Assembly (NCBI RefSeq): GCF_006539165.1
Contig: NZ_BJMM01000004.1
Location: forward strand, 62,001 to 126,000
DNA from: Streptomyces cacaoi
Lineage (GTDB): Bacteria > Actinomycetota > Actinomycetes > Streptomycetales > Streptomycetaceae
Length of the DNA stretch: 64,000 bases
Direction: 5' to 3'
The position numbers were made by a program, and so were the translations under genes. Shown here one piece after another: positions 1 through 8,294 of the stretch. A model generated the notes under the pieces. The model ran no database searches. It was not told the origin of the DNA and worked only from the letters and a program-made list of their open reading frames with translations. Numbering within the stretch: position 1 is the stretch's first letter; every line of letters begins with the position of its first letter.

Positions 1-267
1 CAGATACCGCACATGCGCCTCGACGGTGTAGAGCGAACAGCCGGTGTCCTCGCGGTAGACCGGGCCGAGGCCGACCTCGTCCATCATCGCGTCCGTGGCG
101 TGCCCGAACACGAGGACGTAGAACGCCTCGCTCATATGGCCGTTGTAGTCGATCCACTCCGGCTGGACGGTCCGGTGGAAGTCCGGCAGCCGCCCGGGGG
201 CCTCCGCCGCGGCCTGGGCGCCGTCGCTCGTGGCCGTCCCCGTGCGCTCGTTGGTGCCCGCGCTCAT
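1..267 (-). CDS. Thioesterase, hotdog fold, probable betainyl-CoA thioesterase (partial)
   Basis: Only the first 89 residues are present; the gene runs off the left edge of the window. The start ATG at 267 overlaps the stop of the upstream dehydrogenase gene in an ATGA, so the two are translationally coupled. After an alanine-rich N-terminus comes the hotdog-thioesterase segment WIDYNGHMSEAFYVLVF, whose DYNGHM is typical of the 4HBT family. In known carnitine degradation a thioesterase of this family releases betaine from betainyl-CoA, and in some bacteria it is fused to L-carnitine dehydrogenase. Its place next to that dehydrogenase supports the same role here. The function is inferred from context plus a partial domain. 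Confidence 0.82.
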   Translation of the reverse strand, partial: MSAGTNERTGTATSDGAQAAAEAPGRLPDFHRTVQPEWIDYNGHMSEAFYVLVFGHATDAMMDEVGLGPVYREDTGCSLYTVEAHVRYL

Positions 268-1259
268 GCCGCGTCGCCCCGCTGCGCGTCCTTCTGGCCG
301 GGGAGGCGGCCGGTGGCCCGGAGGACGTCGATCACGCCCTGGTCGCGCTCCGCCACCAGATCGGCGATCGACCGGCCCGCCGCGGCCTCGTCACAGCCGT
401 CGACCATCGCGTCCCGCAGTGCCTTGTCCAGCTCCGGGGCCTCCAGCCGGGTCCACGGCGACTTCAGCGACGGACCGAAGTGGTCGAGCATGTGCCCCAT
501 GCCGCCCTCGCCGCCGGCCAGCGCGAACGTCAGGCACGGGCCCATGAACGCCCAGCGCAGCCCGGGCCCCTCGGTGATCGAGTCGTCGATCTCCTTCACC
601 GTGGCCTCGCCGTTGGCGACCATGTGCAGCGCCTCGCGCCACAGCGCCTCCTGGAGGCGGTTGGCGATGAAGCCCGGCAGCTCGCGGTCCATCGTGATCA
701 CGGACTTGCCGGCCACCTCGTAGAACCGCGAGGCCCACGCGACGGCGTCCGCGGCGGTCCGCTCCCCGCCGGCGACCTCCACCAGCGGAATCAGATACGG
801 GGGGTTGAACGGGTGCCCGACCAGCAGCCGCGAGGGGTCGGCCGCCTCGGTCTGCATGTCCGTCATCGGGTAGCCCGACGTGGAAGAGGCGATCACCACA
901 CCCGCGGGCGTGGCCGCGTCCAGCTGCGCCAGCAGCGAGCGCTTCAGCTCCAGCTTCTCGGGGGCGCTCTCCTGGACGAACTGCGCCTCGGCGCACGCCT
1001 CTTCAAGGCTCGGCGCCACGGTGAGCCGGTCGCGGGAGGCGCCCTCCGCGAGGCCGAGCTGGGTGAGCGCGGGCCAGGCGGCGTCGACCAGCCGGCGGAG
1101 CTTGGCCTCGCCGTCGGGTGCCGGGTCCCAGGCGGTCACGTCGTAACCGCGCGCCAGGAACTGCGCGACCCAGCCGCCGCCGATCACACCGGCCCCGATA
1201 CAGGTGACGCGGCGGACGTCCTCGGGGGCGACGGGGTGCACGGAATCGGTTGTCGTCAT
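264..1259 (-). CDS. L-carnitine dehydrogenase (3-hydroxyacyl-CoA dehydrogenase family)
   Basis: 331 aa. It probably oxidises L-carnitine to 3-dehydrocarnitine with NAD+. The N-terminal Rossmann fold shows CIGAGVIGGGW at about residue 18. The active-site segments GHPFNPPYLIPLVEV and EGPGLRWAFMGPCLTF match the carnitine dehydrogenase branch of the 3HCDH family. The C-terminal 3HCDH domain is complete, but there is no fused thioesterase; that activity is encoded by the overlapping next gene. ATG 1259 is chosen because AGAGG lies just upstream; longer in-frame extensions run into low-complexity repeats. It shares direction with the cleavage enzyme upstream (2420-1527), giving the order cleavage enzyme, dehydrogenase, thioesterase. 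Confidence 0.88.
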   Translation of the reverse strand: MTTTDSVHPVAPEDVRRVTCIGAGVIGGGWVAQFLARGYDVTAWDPAPDGEAKLRRLVDAAWPALTQLGLAEGASRDRLTVAPSLEEACAEAQFVQESAPEKLELKRSLLAQLDAATPAGVVIASSTSGYPMTDMQTEAADPSRLLVGHPFNPPYLIPLVEVAGGERTAADAVAWASRFYEVAGKSVITMDRELPGFIANRLQEALWREALHMVANGEATVKEIDDSITEGPGLRWAFMGPCLTFALAGGEGGMGHMLDHFGPSLKSPWTRLEAPELDKALRDAMVDGCDEAAAGRSIADLVAERDQGVIDVLRATGRLPGQKDAQRGDAA

Positions 1260-1336
1260 GGGAAACCTCTGTGGGGGAGTCGTCGGAGGGGAGCGCCGGG
1301 GCCCGCGGCACGTCGGTCGTGCGGGGCGGGCCCCGG

Positions 1337-1466
1337 CGGTACGGCTCACACGCGCGTGTTGTGCCGGTGCGCGGTACGGCTCACGCACGGATGGGCCGGT
1401 GCGCCGATGCGCCGTACGGCTCACGCACGGGGTGCGCCGACGCGCGGTACGGCTCGCGCGTGGGAT
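1337..1466. repeat. Imperfect direct repeats around GTACGGCTCACGCACGG
   Basis: In the gap between the carnitine dehydrogenase and cleavage-enzyme genes, the core GTACGGCTC recurs at 1339, 1374, 1414 and 1447, spaced 35, 40 and 33 bp. It is followed by CACGCACGG or a variant and separated by GTGCGC-rich DNA. No gene or terminator is evident. It may have grown by slippage or be a degenerate operator array. Confidence 0.6.
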
Positions 1467-1526
1467 CGGCGGACGGCCTGTGCGCGGGGCGTCCCGTGCG
1501 CGGGGCCGCTTGCGCGTGGGGTCCGC

Positions 1527-2420
1527 TTACGCGCGGGGCTTCAGACCGAGGCGGACGCGGGCCTCGTCGGGCGTCGCCACGGAGGCGCCCAGCGACTCGG
1601 TGATCTGCACGGCGCGCTCGGTGAGCTGGCCGTTGGTGGCCTTGACCCCCTTGCTGAGGTACAGGTTGTCCTCCAGGCCGACCCGCACGTTCCCGCCGAG
1701 CAGGATGGACTGCGCCACCCACGGCATCTGCATCCGGCCCAGCGCGAAGCTGGCCCACTGCGCGCCCTCGGGCAGGAAGTTGACCATGGACTGGAGCACA
1801 CCCGGGTCGGCGGGCGCGCCCCACGGAATGCCCATGCACAGCTGGAACACGGACGGGTCGTCCAGCAGCCCCTCCGACTGGAGCTGCTTGGCGAACCACA
1901 GCTGACCGGTGTCGAAGATCTCCAACTCGGGCCGCACACCCAGCTCCTGGATGCGCTTGGCGCCCTTCCTGAGCATCTCCGGCGTGGAGATGTAGAGGTT
2001 GTCACCGAAGTTGAGCGAGCCGCAGTCCAGGGTGCAGATGTCCGGGAGCAGGTCCTCGACGTGCGGCAGCCGGTCCAGCCCGCCGACCAGGTCGGTGCCG
2101 GGCTGTGCGCCCTTCTCCAGCGGCTGGTCGGCGTCGAGCACCAGGTCACCGCCCATACCGGCGGTCAGGTTGATGACGACGTCCGTCCCGGTCTCCTTGA
2201 TCCGCTCGACGACCTCGCGGTACAGCTTCGGGTCGCGCGAGGGGTCGCCCGTCTCGGGGTCGCGGACATGGATGTGGACGACGGCCGCGCCCGCCTCGGC
2301 GGCCTCCACGGCGGAAGCGGCTATCTGCTGCGGCGTGACGGGCACGTGCGGGCTGCGGCCGACCGTGTCCCCGGCGCCGGTCAGAGCGCAGGTGACGATG
2401 ACGCTGTCGTTCATGGGCAT
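1527..2420 (-). CDS. BKACE-family 3-keto acid cleavage enzyme (probable dehydrocarnitine cleavage)
   Basis: 297 aa, full length for the DUF849/BKACE family. These Zn-dependent TIM-barrel enzymes condense a beta-keto acid with acetyl-CoA to give acetoacetate plus a new CoA ester. With dehydrocarnitine the product would be betainyl-CoA. The metal-binding motif [17 protein letters not shown] is near residue 47, and later conserved parts include [12 protein letters not shown] and [15 protein letters not shown] 2420 has GGAGG six bases upstream; an internal ATG at 2414 has none as well placed. The substrate is inferred from the adjacent carnitine dehydrogenase and thioesterase; the family also acts on other keto acids. 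Confidence 0.88.
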   Translation of the reverse strand: MPMNDSVIVTCALTGAGDTVGRSPHVPVTPQQIAASAVEAAEAGAAVVHIHVRDPETGDPSRDPKLYREVVERIKETGTDVVINLTAGMGGDLVLDADQPLEKGAQPGTDLVGGLDRLPHVEDLLPDICTLDCGSLNFGDNLYISTPEMLRKGAKRIQELGVRPELEIFDTGQLWFAKQLQSEGLLDDPSVFQLCMGIPWGAPADPGVLQSMVNFLPEGAQWASFALGRMQMPWVAQSILLGGNVRVGLEDNLYLSKGVKATNGQLTERAVQITESLGASVATPDEARVRLGLKPRA

Positions 2421-2661
2421 GCGGAACCTCCGTGCAGAGGGGTGGGGTTACGGGATGGGAGAGGTATGTGTCGGTTCGTCCCGGGCGTGCGGGCGTGCCG
2501 ATGTGCCCGGCGTGCGGGTGCTGTGTGCAGGTGTGCGGGGCGCTTCGGGCTCGGTGTGCGGGGTGCTTCTGCCCGGCGTGCGGGTGTGGTGTGCGGGGGC
2601 GGGTGCGTTTGTGCGGGCGCGGTCGGCTCGGCTCGGGCCCGGTGGCCGGGCGGGTGGTCGG
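2421..2661. other. Non-coding low-complexity gap upstream of the cleavage enzyme
   Basis: This GC-rich stretch lies between the XRE-TetR regulator stop and the cleavage enzyme start. It holds recurrent GTGCGGGTGTG-like runs, including two copies of CCCGGCGTGCGGGTG at about 2507 and 2573. I see no supportable gene. The promoter of the carnitine genes is presumably here, but I could not identify a clear -35/-10 pair. Confidence 0.45.
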
Positions 2662-3825
2662 TCAGTCCGTCGGGGCCGGGGCCGGGGCCGGGGCCGGGGA
2701 CGCGGCCGCGGCGGGGGTCGTGGTGGCCGCCTCGGCGGTGACCGGGGTCGTGGTCGTCGCCTCGGCGGTGACCGGGGCCGTCGTCCCAGCCGTGGGCGGG
2801 GCCAGCTCGGCGGAGACATAGGCGAGCAGCGCCTCGTGCATCGCGTCCGGGCCGGTGCCGTCCGGGTCGTCCGGGGTACTGGCCAGCACCTGGGTGGCGA
2901 GGCCGTCGATGAGGGCGGTCAGCCGCAGCGCCGCGAACTCCGGGTCGACCGGCCGGAAGACGCCCTGGGCGATGCCGCGCCGGATGACCTCCGCGACCGT
3001 CGTCCGCCACTGCCGGTAGTAGTCGACGTGCAGCCGGCCGATCGCCGTCGACCGGGCCGCCTCCGCCCACAGATCGAGCCACACCCGCCACTGGCGGCGC
3101 TGCTGCTCGCTGCGGGGCGTCTGCAACGCGATCAGCTCGCGCAGCTCGGCGGCCGCGTCCTCGGCGCCCGCCTCCCGGATCCGGGCCGCCCGGCTCGCGG
3201 TGTCCTCGTCCATGCACCAGCGGACCGACGCCTCCAGCAGCTCGGCGCGACCCGGGAAGTGGTAGTGGATCGCTGCCGTGCTGGTGGCGCAGGCGGTGGC
3301 GATGTCGGCGACGCGGACCGCGTGGAAGCCGCGCTCGGCGATCAGGCGGACCGTCTCGCGGACGATCTGGAGGGGGCGGCCCGCGGACGGGGGCGCGGCC
3401 GGGGCCGTGGCCGGGCCGCCGGATGCGGTGGGCCCCGCGGGCCCGGTGGCTCCGGCGAGCCCGCGGGGCTGTCTGTCCGTGCCGCCGGGGCCGCGGCCGC
3501 CCGCGTCGGTGTCCGTGCCCGTGCCCGTTTCCGTGGGGATGCCGGAATCCGGCTGGGTTTCCGGGGCGCGGGAGCCCAGCAGCCAACCCGGGTCGACCTC
3601 GCCCGCGTCCGCGATCCGGGCCAGTTCGGCCACGGTGAAGCGGCGGGTGCCGCTCAGCGAGCGGGACAGCTTCGACGGGTCCATCACGATCCGTCGGGCG
3701 AATTCGCGCTGGCTGCACCCGGCGGCCTCCACCACGGCGCGGACCCGGGACGCGACCTCGCCGGTCTCGTCGTCGGGCCTGCGGCCGGGGGTGGCTGCGC
3801 TCTTGGGGTCGGCCTCGTGCTGCAT
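2662..3825 (-). CDS. Fusion transcription regulator: XRE-type HTH plus TetR-type HTH
   Basis: 387 aa, about twice the usual TetR length. Residues about 25-85 form a Cro/C1-type helix-turn-helix (CSQREFARRIVMDPSKLSRS, then ELARIADAGEVDPGWLLG). A Gly/Pro/Thr-rich linker follows to about 145. A TetR N-terminal HTH comes next (VRETVRLIAERGFHAVRVAD, then TAAIHYHFPGRAELLEAS) with a ligand domain. The C-terminal 40 residues are an Ala/Thr/Pro tail built from repeats. ATG 3825 has GGTGG five bases upstream; GTG 3834 is an alternative. It lies upstream of and co-oriented with the carnitine genes, so it probably controls them, and the palindrome at 3927-3946 is a candidate site. Two DNA-binding domains in one chain is notable. 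Confidence 0.85.
   Translation of the reverse strand: MQHEADPKSAATPGRRPDDETGEVASRVRAVVEAAGCSQREFARRIVMDPSKLSRSLSGTRRFTVAELARIADAGEVDPGWLLGSRAPETQPDSGIPTETGTGTDTDAGGRGPGGTDRQPRGLAGATGPAGPTASGGPATAPAAPPSAGRPLQIVRETVRLIAERGFHAVRVADIATACATSTAAIHYHFPGRAELLEASVRWCMDEDTASRAARIREAGAEDAAAELRELIALQTPRSEQQRRQWRVWLDLWAEAARSTAIGRLHVDYYRQWRTTVAEVIRRGIAQGVFRPVDPEFAALRLTALIDGLATQVLASTPDDPDGTGPDAMHEALLAYVSAELAPPTAGTTAPVTAEATTTTPVTAEAATTTPAAAASPAPAPAPAPTD
2667..2786. repeat. GGGGCC run and 30-bp tandem repeat in a regulator's 3' end
   Basis: About 2672-2697 reads as consecutive GGGGCC hexamers, encoding the Pro-Ala tail on the other strand. At 2727-2786 a roughly 30-bp unit beginning GCCTCGGCGGTGACCGGGG appears twice, encoding the PVTAEA/TTTT repeats. 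This is simple repeat growth at the disordered end of a coding region. Confidence 0.7.
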
Positions 3826-3926
3826 GGGGACCACCGTATGACGCTGTTGAGGTCATCGCAATGCCTGGGTTGGATTGCGCCTGGTTTCCTCCCGTTGTGT
3901 ACAGGTATTTCCTGGGTGTTGCGATC

Positions 3927-3946
3927 CTGACTGGCGCATCAGTCAG
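3927..3946. promoter_or_regulatory. Palindrome, candidate operator of the XRE-TetR regulator
   Basis: CTGACTG-GCGCAT-CAGTCAG has perfect 7-bp arms and a 6-bp spacer. It sits about 100 bp upstream of the regulator start, in a locally AT-richer gap between the regulator and the convergently placed 3' end of the RpiR gene. Dyads of this size are typical TetR-family operators. Binding is inferred. Confidence 0.5.
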
Positions 3947-4083
3947 TGCCTCATGTGGTGCCTCTTGTGGCGCCTCTCCCTCTTGTTTTCCGGGTTTCCG
4001 TCCGTGGTGGTGCCTTGCGCTGTGGCTGGCGCCCCCGTGCGGTTGTCGTCCCTCTTGCGGTCGGTTCGTTTTTCGGGTTCAGG

Positions 4084-5043
4084 TCATTTTTTTCGGGAGG
4101 TTCGGCGTGTGGGGGTGGGGCGGGGGTCGAGCAACTGTTCGCGGAGGGTGGTGAGTTGGTGGGAGGTGTCGACGGCTCGGGGCTCGTCCAGGGTGGTGAG
4201 GGCGAGGAGCAGTGCGTCGGCGACGACCAGGCCGGTCAGGCCCTCGGCGGTGATGCCGGTGGGGGTGTGCGGGGCGGTGATCACGACCTCCACGCGGTCG
4301 GCGAAGGCGTCCCCCAGCTCGTCGGTGACGAACACGACCTTGGCGCCGACGGCCCGGGCCCGCTCCACCAGGACGGTGAACTCCGTCAGCGCCCGGCCCG
4401 GCTGGAAGACGACGACCGCGTCCCCGCGCCCGATGGCCAGCAGTTCGTCGGCGAACGCGAAGCCCGTGGCGCCGAGGAAGCGGGAGCGGCGCCCGGTGCG
4501 GGCCAGTGCCAGCGCCAGGTGCCGGGCGGCGGTCTCGGAGGCGGCGATGCCGTAGCAGAACACCTCGCCGGCCTCGGCGAGCACGCTCACCGCTCGCTGG
4601 AACGTCTCCCCGTCGGTGAGTCTGCGGCAGTGCTCCAGCCGCTCCTGCGCCTCGGTGAAGACGTCGTTCCAGATGCCGCTCAGGTCGTGCCCGACGTGTG
4701 CGATGCGCTGCTGGAGGCGCACCTCGGGCGCGACGGCCGTGGTGAAGTCCGCCGCCAACTCGCGCTTGAGGGCCGGGAGTCCGGTGTAGCCGAGGCGCTG
4801 GAGGGCGCGGACGACCGTGGCGTTGCTGGTGCCGCTGGCCGAGCCCAGTTCCTGTGCGCTGGCGAACAGCAGGCCCTGCGAGGGGGTGTTCGTCAGGTAC
4901 TGCGCCACGGCCCGTTCCGCGCCGGAGAGTTCCTCCCAGGAGCCCCGCACGGCGGCACGCAGCCGCTCGGCGCCCCCGGCGTCCTCCTCGGGTGCGTCGC
5001 GGTCCGGGGTCACCTGTTCTTCTGAATCCGCCATTACAGCCAT
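4084..5043 (-). CDS. RpiR/MurR-family transcriptional regulator (HTH + SIS)
   Basis: 319 aa, a typical length. The N-terminal HTH_6 domain includes FASAQELGSASGTSNATVVR followed by ALQRLGYTGLPALKRELA (residues about 60-105). The C-terminal SIS domain (about 140-290), which binds phosphosugars in this family, includes VFCYGIAASETAARHLALAL and DAVVVFQPGRALTEF. ATG 5043 is chosen for the close upstream GGAAG; ATG 5034 is possible. It is divergent from the C45 acyltransferase and peptide transporter genes, the usual arrangement for a local regulator. The SIS domain suggests an amino-sugar or muropeptide signal, which is inference. Confidence 0.92.
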   Translation of the reverse strand: MAVMADSEEQVTPDRDAPEEDAGGAERLRAAVRGSWEELSGAERAVAQYLTNTPSQGLLFASAQELGSASGTSNATVVRALQRLGYTGLPALKRELAADFTTAVAPEVRLQQRIAHVGHDLSGIWNDVFTEAQERLEHCRRLTDGETFQRAVSVLAEAGEVFCYGIAASETAARHLALALARTGRRSRFLGATGFAFADELLAIGRGDAVVVFQPGRALTEFTVLVERARAVGAKVVFVTDELGDAFADRVEVVITAPHTPTGITAEGLTGLVVADALLLALTTLDEPRAVDTSHQLTTLREQLLDPRPTPTRRTSRKK

Positions 5044-5143
5044 TGACTTCCGTGTGAGGTGGATTACGATCCGTTCAACGCGTTCCAACGAGTCCGCGTC
5101 ACGTAATGGATGTTACAGCAGGCGGGCCGCCGCGAGGAGTGAC

Positions 5144-6457
5144 ATGGCGACGAGTACGACGCAGCAGGAGGGGCAGCACCCGGAGCCCGGGCTTCCGCAA
5201 CAGGCCCCGCGGGGGCCGGAGTCGGGCGCTCACGGGGGAGGCGAGCCCGCTCGGGTGCTGCCGGTCGTCGAGATCTCCGGTACGCCCGCGGAGCGCGGCC
5301 GGCAGTACGGGGAGGCGGCGCGCGGCAGGATCCACGCCGCCATGGCGTACTACGAGGCCGCGTTCGGCGCCTCCGCCGGGCTGACGTGGCCGCAGGTGAC
5401 CGCCCGTGCGGCCCGCTGGCTGGAGCCGGTGCGGGAGTACGCCCCGCATCTGGCCGAGGAGATGGCGGGCATCGCCGAGGGCGCCGGGCTCGGCCTGCTC
5501 GATGTGCTGGCGCTCAACGCCCGGGGCGAGGTGCTGTACGACAAGTCGTTCGCCGCCATGGGTGAGGGTGTCGGGACGGGGGACGCCGGGCCGGGAGACG
5601 CGTCCGCCTCGGATTCCCCCACCGCACCGGCGGAGGACGAACTCCCGGACGGCTGCACCTCGTTCGCGCTCTTCGGCCCGGCGAGCGGGGACGGCCATGT
5701 GTACGCGGGCCAGAACTGGGACTGGCGGGCGGGTGTCGCCGACACCCTGGTGCTGCTGCGTGTGGTCCAGCCGCCCGCGCCCACGCTGATCATGCAGGTC
5801 GAGGCGGGCCAGATCGGCCGGCAGGGCGCCAACTCGGCGGGGATCGCGCTGAACGCCAACGGTCTGGGCGGCCGGTTCGACGAGCGGATCGGGCTGCCGC
5901 AGACGGTCGTGCGGCGCAGCGTGCTCGATCAGTCCTCGGTGACGGACGCGCTGGACGTGCTGTGCCGGGCCCGGGCCCATATCGCCAGCAATGCCCTGGT
6001 CACCTGCCGCGAGGGCTTCGCGATCGATCTGGAGACGACCCCGGCGGGGCACGGCTGGATGTATCCGACCGACGGCCTGCTGGTGCACGGCAACCACTAC
6101 CAGGCCGGTGTCCCCGCCCCGCTGGCCGCCGGCGGGTACCGGCCGCTGTCCGCGGACTCCCTGGTGCGGGTGCCCCGCGCCGAGCAGGGGCTGCGCGCGG
6201 TGCGCGGGGCGCGCGGGCCGCAGGAGTCCCGGGCGCTCATCCGCCGCGCCATGTCCGACCACCTGGGCCACCCCGAGGGCCTGTGCACCCACCCCGACCC
6301 CCGCACGCCCGAGGTGAAGCACTGGATGACGCTCATCTCCTCCCTGGCCGACCTGACCACGGGCGACTACTACGCCACACCCGGCACCCCCTGCGCGCAC
6401 GCCTACCAGCACGCCCCCTGGAACCTCTACGACGGCCCGCACGCCCCGGCGGGCTGA
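5144..6457 (+). CDS. C45-family autoproteolytic acyltransferase/peptidase
   Basis: 437 aa. It resembles acyl-CoA:6-aminopenicillanate acyltransferase-type Ntn hydrolases. Conserved blocks are ISGTPAERGRQYGEAARG near residue 45, LLDVLALNARGE, the predicted nucleophile in PDGCTSFALFG (Cys about 171), then GQNWDWRAG and GIALNANGLGG. In this family the Cys becomes N-terminal by self-cleavage, so residues before about 170 would form a separate chain. A 20-residue acidic insert sits just before the cleavage point. ATG 5144 follows GAGGAG. The peptide importer follows at once, suggesting that an imported peptide or acyl amide is cleaved in the cytoplasm; no export signal is visible. The substrate is unknown. 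Confidence 0.88.
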   Translation: MATSTTQQEGQHPEPGLPQQAPRGPESGAHGGGEPARVLPVVEISGTPAERGRQYGEAARGRIHAAMAYYEAAFGASAGLTWPQVTARAARWLEPVREYAPHLAEEMAGIAEGAGLGLLDVLALNARGEVLYDKSFAAMGEGVGTGDAGPGDASASDSPTAPAEDELPDGCTSFALFGPASGDGHVYAGQNWDWRAGVADTLVLLRVVQPPAPTLIMQVEAGQIGRQGANSAGIALNANGLGGRFDERIGLPQTVVRRSVLDQSSVTDALDVLCRARAHIASNALVTCREGFAIDLETTPAGHGWMYPTDGLLVHGNHYQAGVPAPLAAGGYRPLSADSLVRVPRAEQGLRAVRGARGPQESRALIRRAMSDHLGHPEGLCTHPDPRTPEVKHWMTLISSLADLTTGDYYATPGTPCAHAYQHAPWNLYDGPHAPAG

Positions 6458-6539
6458 ATCCCGGCCCCGCCGTCCCGGCCGCCCGCCGGTCCCGTCGTCC
6501 CCGAACGTGAGGCAGACCGACCTTCAGGAGAGCACCGCC

Positions 6540-8288
6540 ATGCGACCGTCCCGCACCCCGCCGGGCCGAGGCCCCACGGCCCGGCCCCGCGTCCGGCCAC
6601 CCGTCCCGCCGCGCCCCCGCTCCCCGCGTGCCCGTGCCCGCGCGGCTCTCGCCGTGTTCGCCGTCCTCGCGCTCGCCGCCGTGACCGCCTGCGCCGGTGC
6701 GCCCGCGCTGGGCCCGGGCGGGCCCGGCCGCGCGGGCGATCTCCCGCTGAAGGCGACGACGCCGAAGGCCGGGCGGCCGGTGGACACGGCGCGCTGGCTG
6801 CTGGAGGACGAACCTGCCTCGCTCGATCTCGACACCCAGGGCAGCAGCGCCGGCCGGATCGTCCTCACCAACGTCTGCGAGCGGCTGTACCAGTTGCGGC
6901 CGGACATGTCGGTGAAGCCGTGGCTGGTCACCCGGGAGTCCCGGCCGGACCCCACCACGCTGGTCCTCGGCCTGCGCAAGGGCGTCACCTTCCACGACGG
7001 CTCGCCCATGACCGCCGGGGACGTGCTGTGGAGCCTGAAGCGGCACGCCGACCCGGACATGGAGCAGGCGGACGAGTTCGAGAACGTCCGGAAGATGTCG
7101 GTCACCGGGCGGCACGAGATCACGGTCGAGTTCCGCAGGCCGGACGCCCTGTTCACCAAGGCGCTCGCCGGGGACGCGGGGCTGGTCTACGACCGGGAGG
7201 CGGTGCGGCGGGCCGGCAAGGACTTCGGCACCGCCGGGCAGCGGGACGCCTGTTCGGGTCCGTACCGGCTGACGAACTGGCGGTCCGGGGACTCGATCAC
7301 CATCGAGCGGTACGCCGGGTACCACGGGCGCAAACCCCTCACCCGCCGGGTCGAGTTCCGCTGGGCCACCGACAGCGCACTGGTCAACGCGATGACGACC
7401 GGGGCGGCGGACGGGGTGTACGCGGAGTCGCCCAACACGGCGGCGGCCCTCTACGGCAAGAAGAAGCTCACCCAGTACTACGGCCCCAGCACCTCCACCC
7501 TCACCCTGATCCCCACCGAGCGCGGCGGGCTGGCGGATCCCTCGGTCCGCAAGGCCCTCTCGCTGGCGCTGGACCGCAAGGGGATCGCCCGGTCCGGGTA
7601 CGGCGGCTTGGTGGAGCCGTGGGCGGCCAACGTCGGCTCCGGCGCCTGGGGTTACGAACGGCCGGTCTTCGCCGCCGCGCAGCGCAAGCTCGCCTCCCTC
7701 GCCCCCGAGCGTCCGGACGCGGAGGATCTGGCCCGGGCGAAGAAGCTGGTCAAACAGGCGTCCAAGGCTCCGCAGGAGCCGGTGGTGATCGGCACCGACG
7801 CGAGCCAGGGCCGCACCGTGGTGGCCAACGCGGTGCGCGCCGCACTCCAGCGCATCGGGCTCAGAGGACAGATCAAAACGGTGCCCACGGCCCAGTTCGA
7901 GGAGTTCTACAGCTCGCCGGAGGCCCGCTCGGACATCGATGTGCTGGTCGGCGACTGGTACATCTCCAAGAGCGATCCGCTCGGCTTCTACGACAACGGT
8001 CTCTCGAAGAGCCCCAACAACTGGGTCGGCTTCCGCGACAGAAGTTACGACGCGGCCCTCACCAAGGCCCAGCGCACCCTGGACGACGCCCGGCGGGCGC
8101 GGCTGACGGTCGCCGCACAACGGGAGTTCGCCGAGGCGGCGGTGTGGATCCCGGTGGCCCAGGTGCCCTCGGTGCTGGTGCTGCGCGGGGATCTGACGGG
8201 CCCGCCCGCCTCGATGGCCTATCTCTACTACCCCTGGGCCGCGGACCTCGGCAGACAGCCGGCGTCCCGCCCGGGAACGGGGGAGTGA
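6540..8288 (+). CDS. ABC transporter substrate-binding lipoprotein, SBP family 5
   Basis: 582 aa. An unusually long Arg/Pro-rich n-region precedes a hydrophobic stretch (AALAVFAVLALAAVTAC) ending in a lipobox, so the mature protein is a lipoprotein starting at Cys about 53. The family-5 fold follows: RWLLEDEPASLDLDTQG, RKGVTFHDGSPMTAGDVLWS and VRKALSLALDRKGIA are typical of oligopeptide/nickel-type binding proteins. ATG 6540 is preceded by CAGGAGAG. It is the first transporter gene, 82 bp after the C45 gene, with two permeases and two ATPases following. The ligand cannot be told from sequence; a peptide is most likely. Confidence 0.93.
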   Translation: MRPSRTPPGRGPTARPRVRPPVPPRPRSPRARARAALAVFAVLALAAVTACAGAPALGPGGPGRAGDLPLKATTPKAGRPVDTARWLLEDEPASLDLDTQGSSAGRIVLTNVCERLYQLRPDMSVKPWLVTRESRPDPTTLVLGLRKGVTFHDGSPMTAGDVLWSLKRHADPDMEQADEFENVRKMSVTGRHEITVEFRRPDALFTKALAGDAGLVYDREAVRRAGKDFGTAGQRDACSGPYRLTNWRSGDSITIERYAGYHGRKPLTRRVEFRWATDSALVNAMTTGAADGVYAESPNTAAALYGKKKLTQYYGPSTSTLTLIPTERGGLADPSVRKALSLALDRKGIARSGYGGLVEPWAANVGSGAWGYERPVFAAAQRKLASLAPERPDAEDLARAKKLVKQASKAPQEPVVIGTDASQGRTVVANAVRAALQRIGLRGQIKTVPTAQFEEFYSSPEARSDIDVLVGDWYISKSDPLGFYDNGLSKSPNNWVGFRDRSYDAALTKAQRTLDDARRARLTVAAQREFAEAAVWIPVAQVPSVLVLRGDLTGPPASMAYLYYPWAADLGRQPASRPGTGE

Positions 8289-8294
8289 GCGCAC

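Noticed and set aside
2672..2697. GGGGCC run as a regulatory G-quadruplex
   Set aside because: It encodes the Pro-Ala tail of the regulator and is best explained as slippage in coding DNA; no regulatory context is visible.
480..2741. Long plus-strand open frame over the carnitine genes
   Set aside because: It is the antisense shadow of genes with clear conserved motifs on the minus strand; its translation is Arg/Gly/Ala-rich with no domain.
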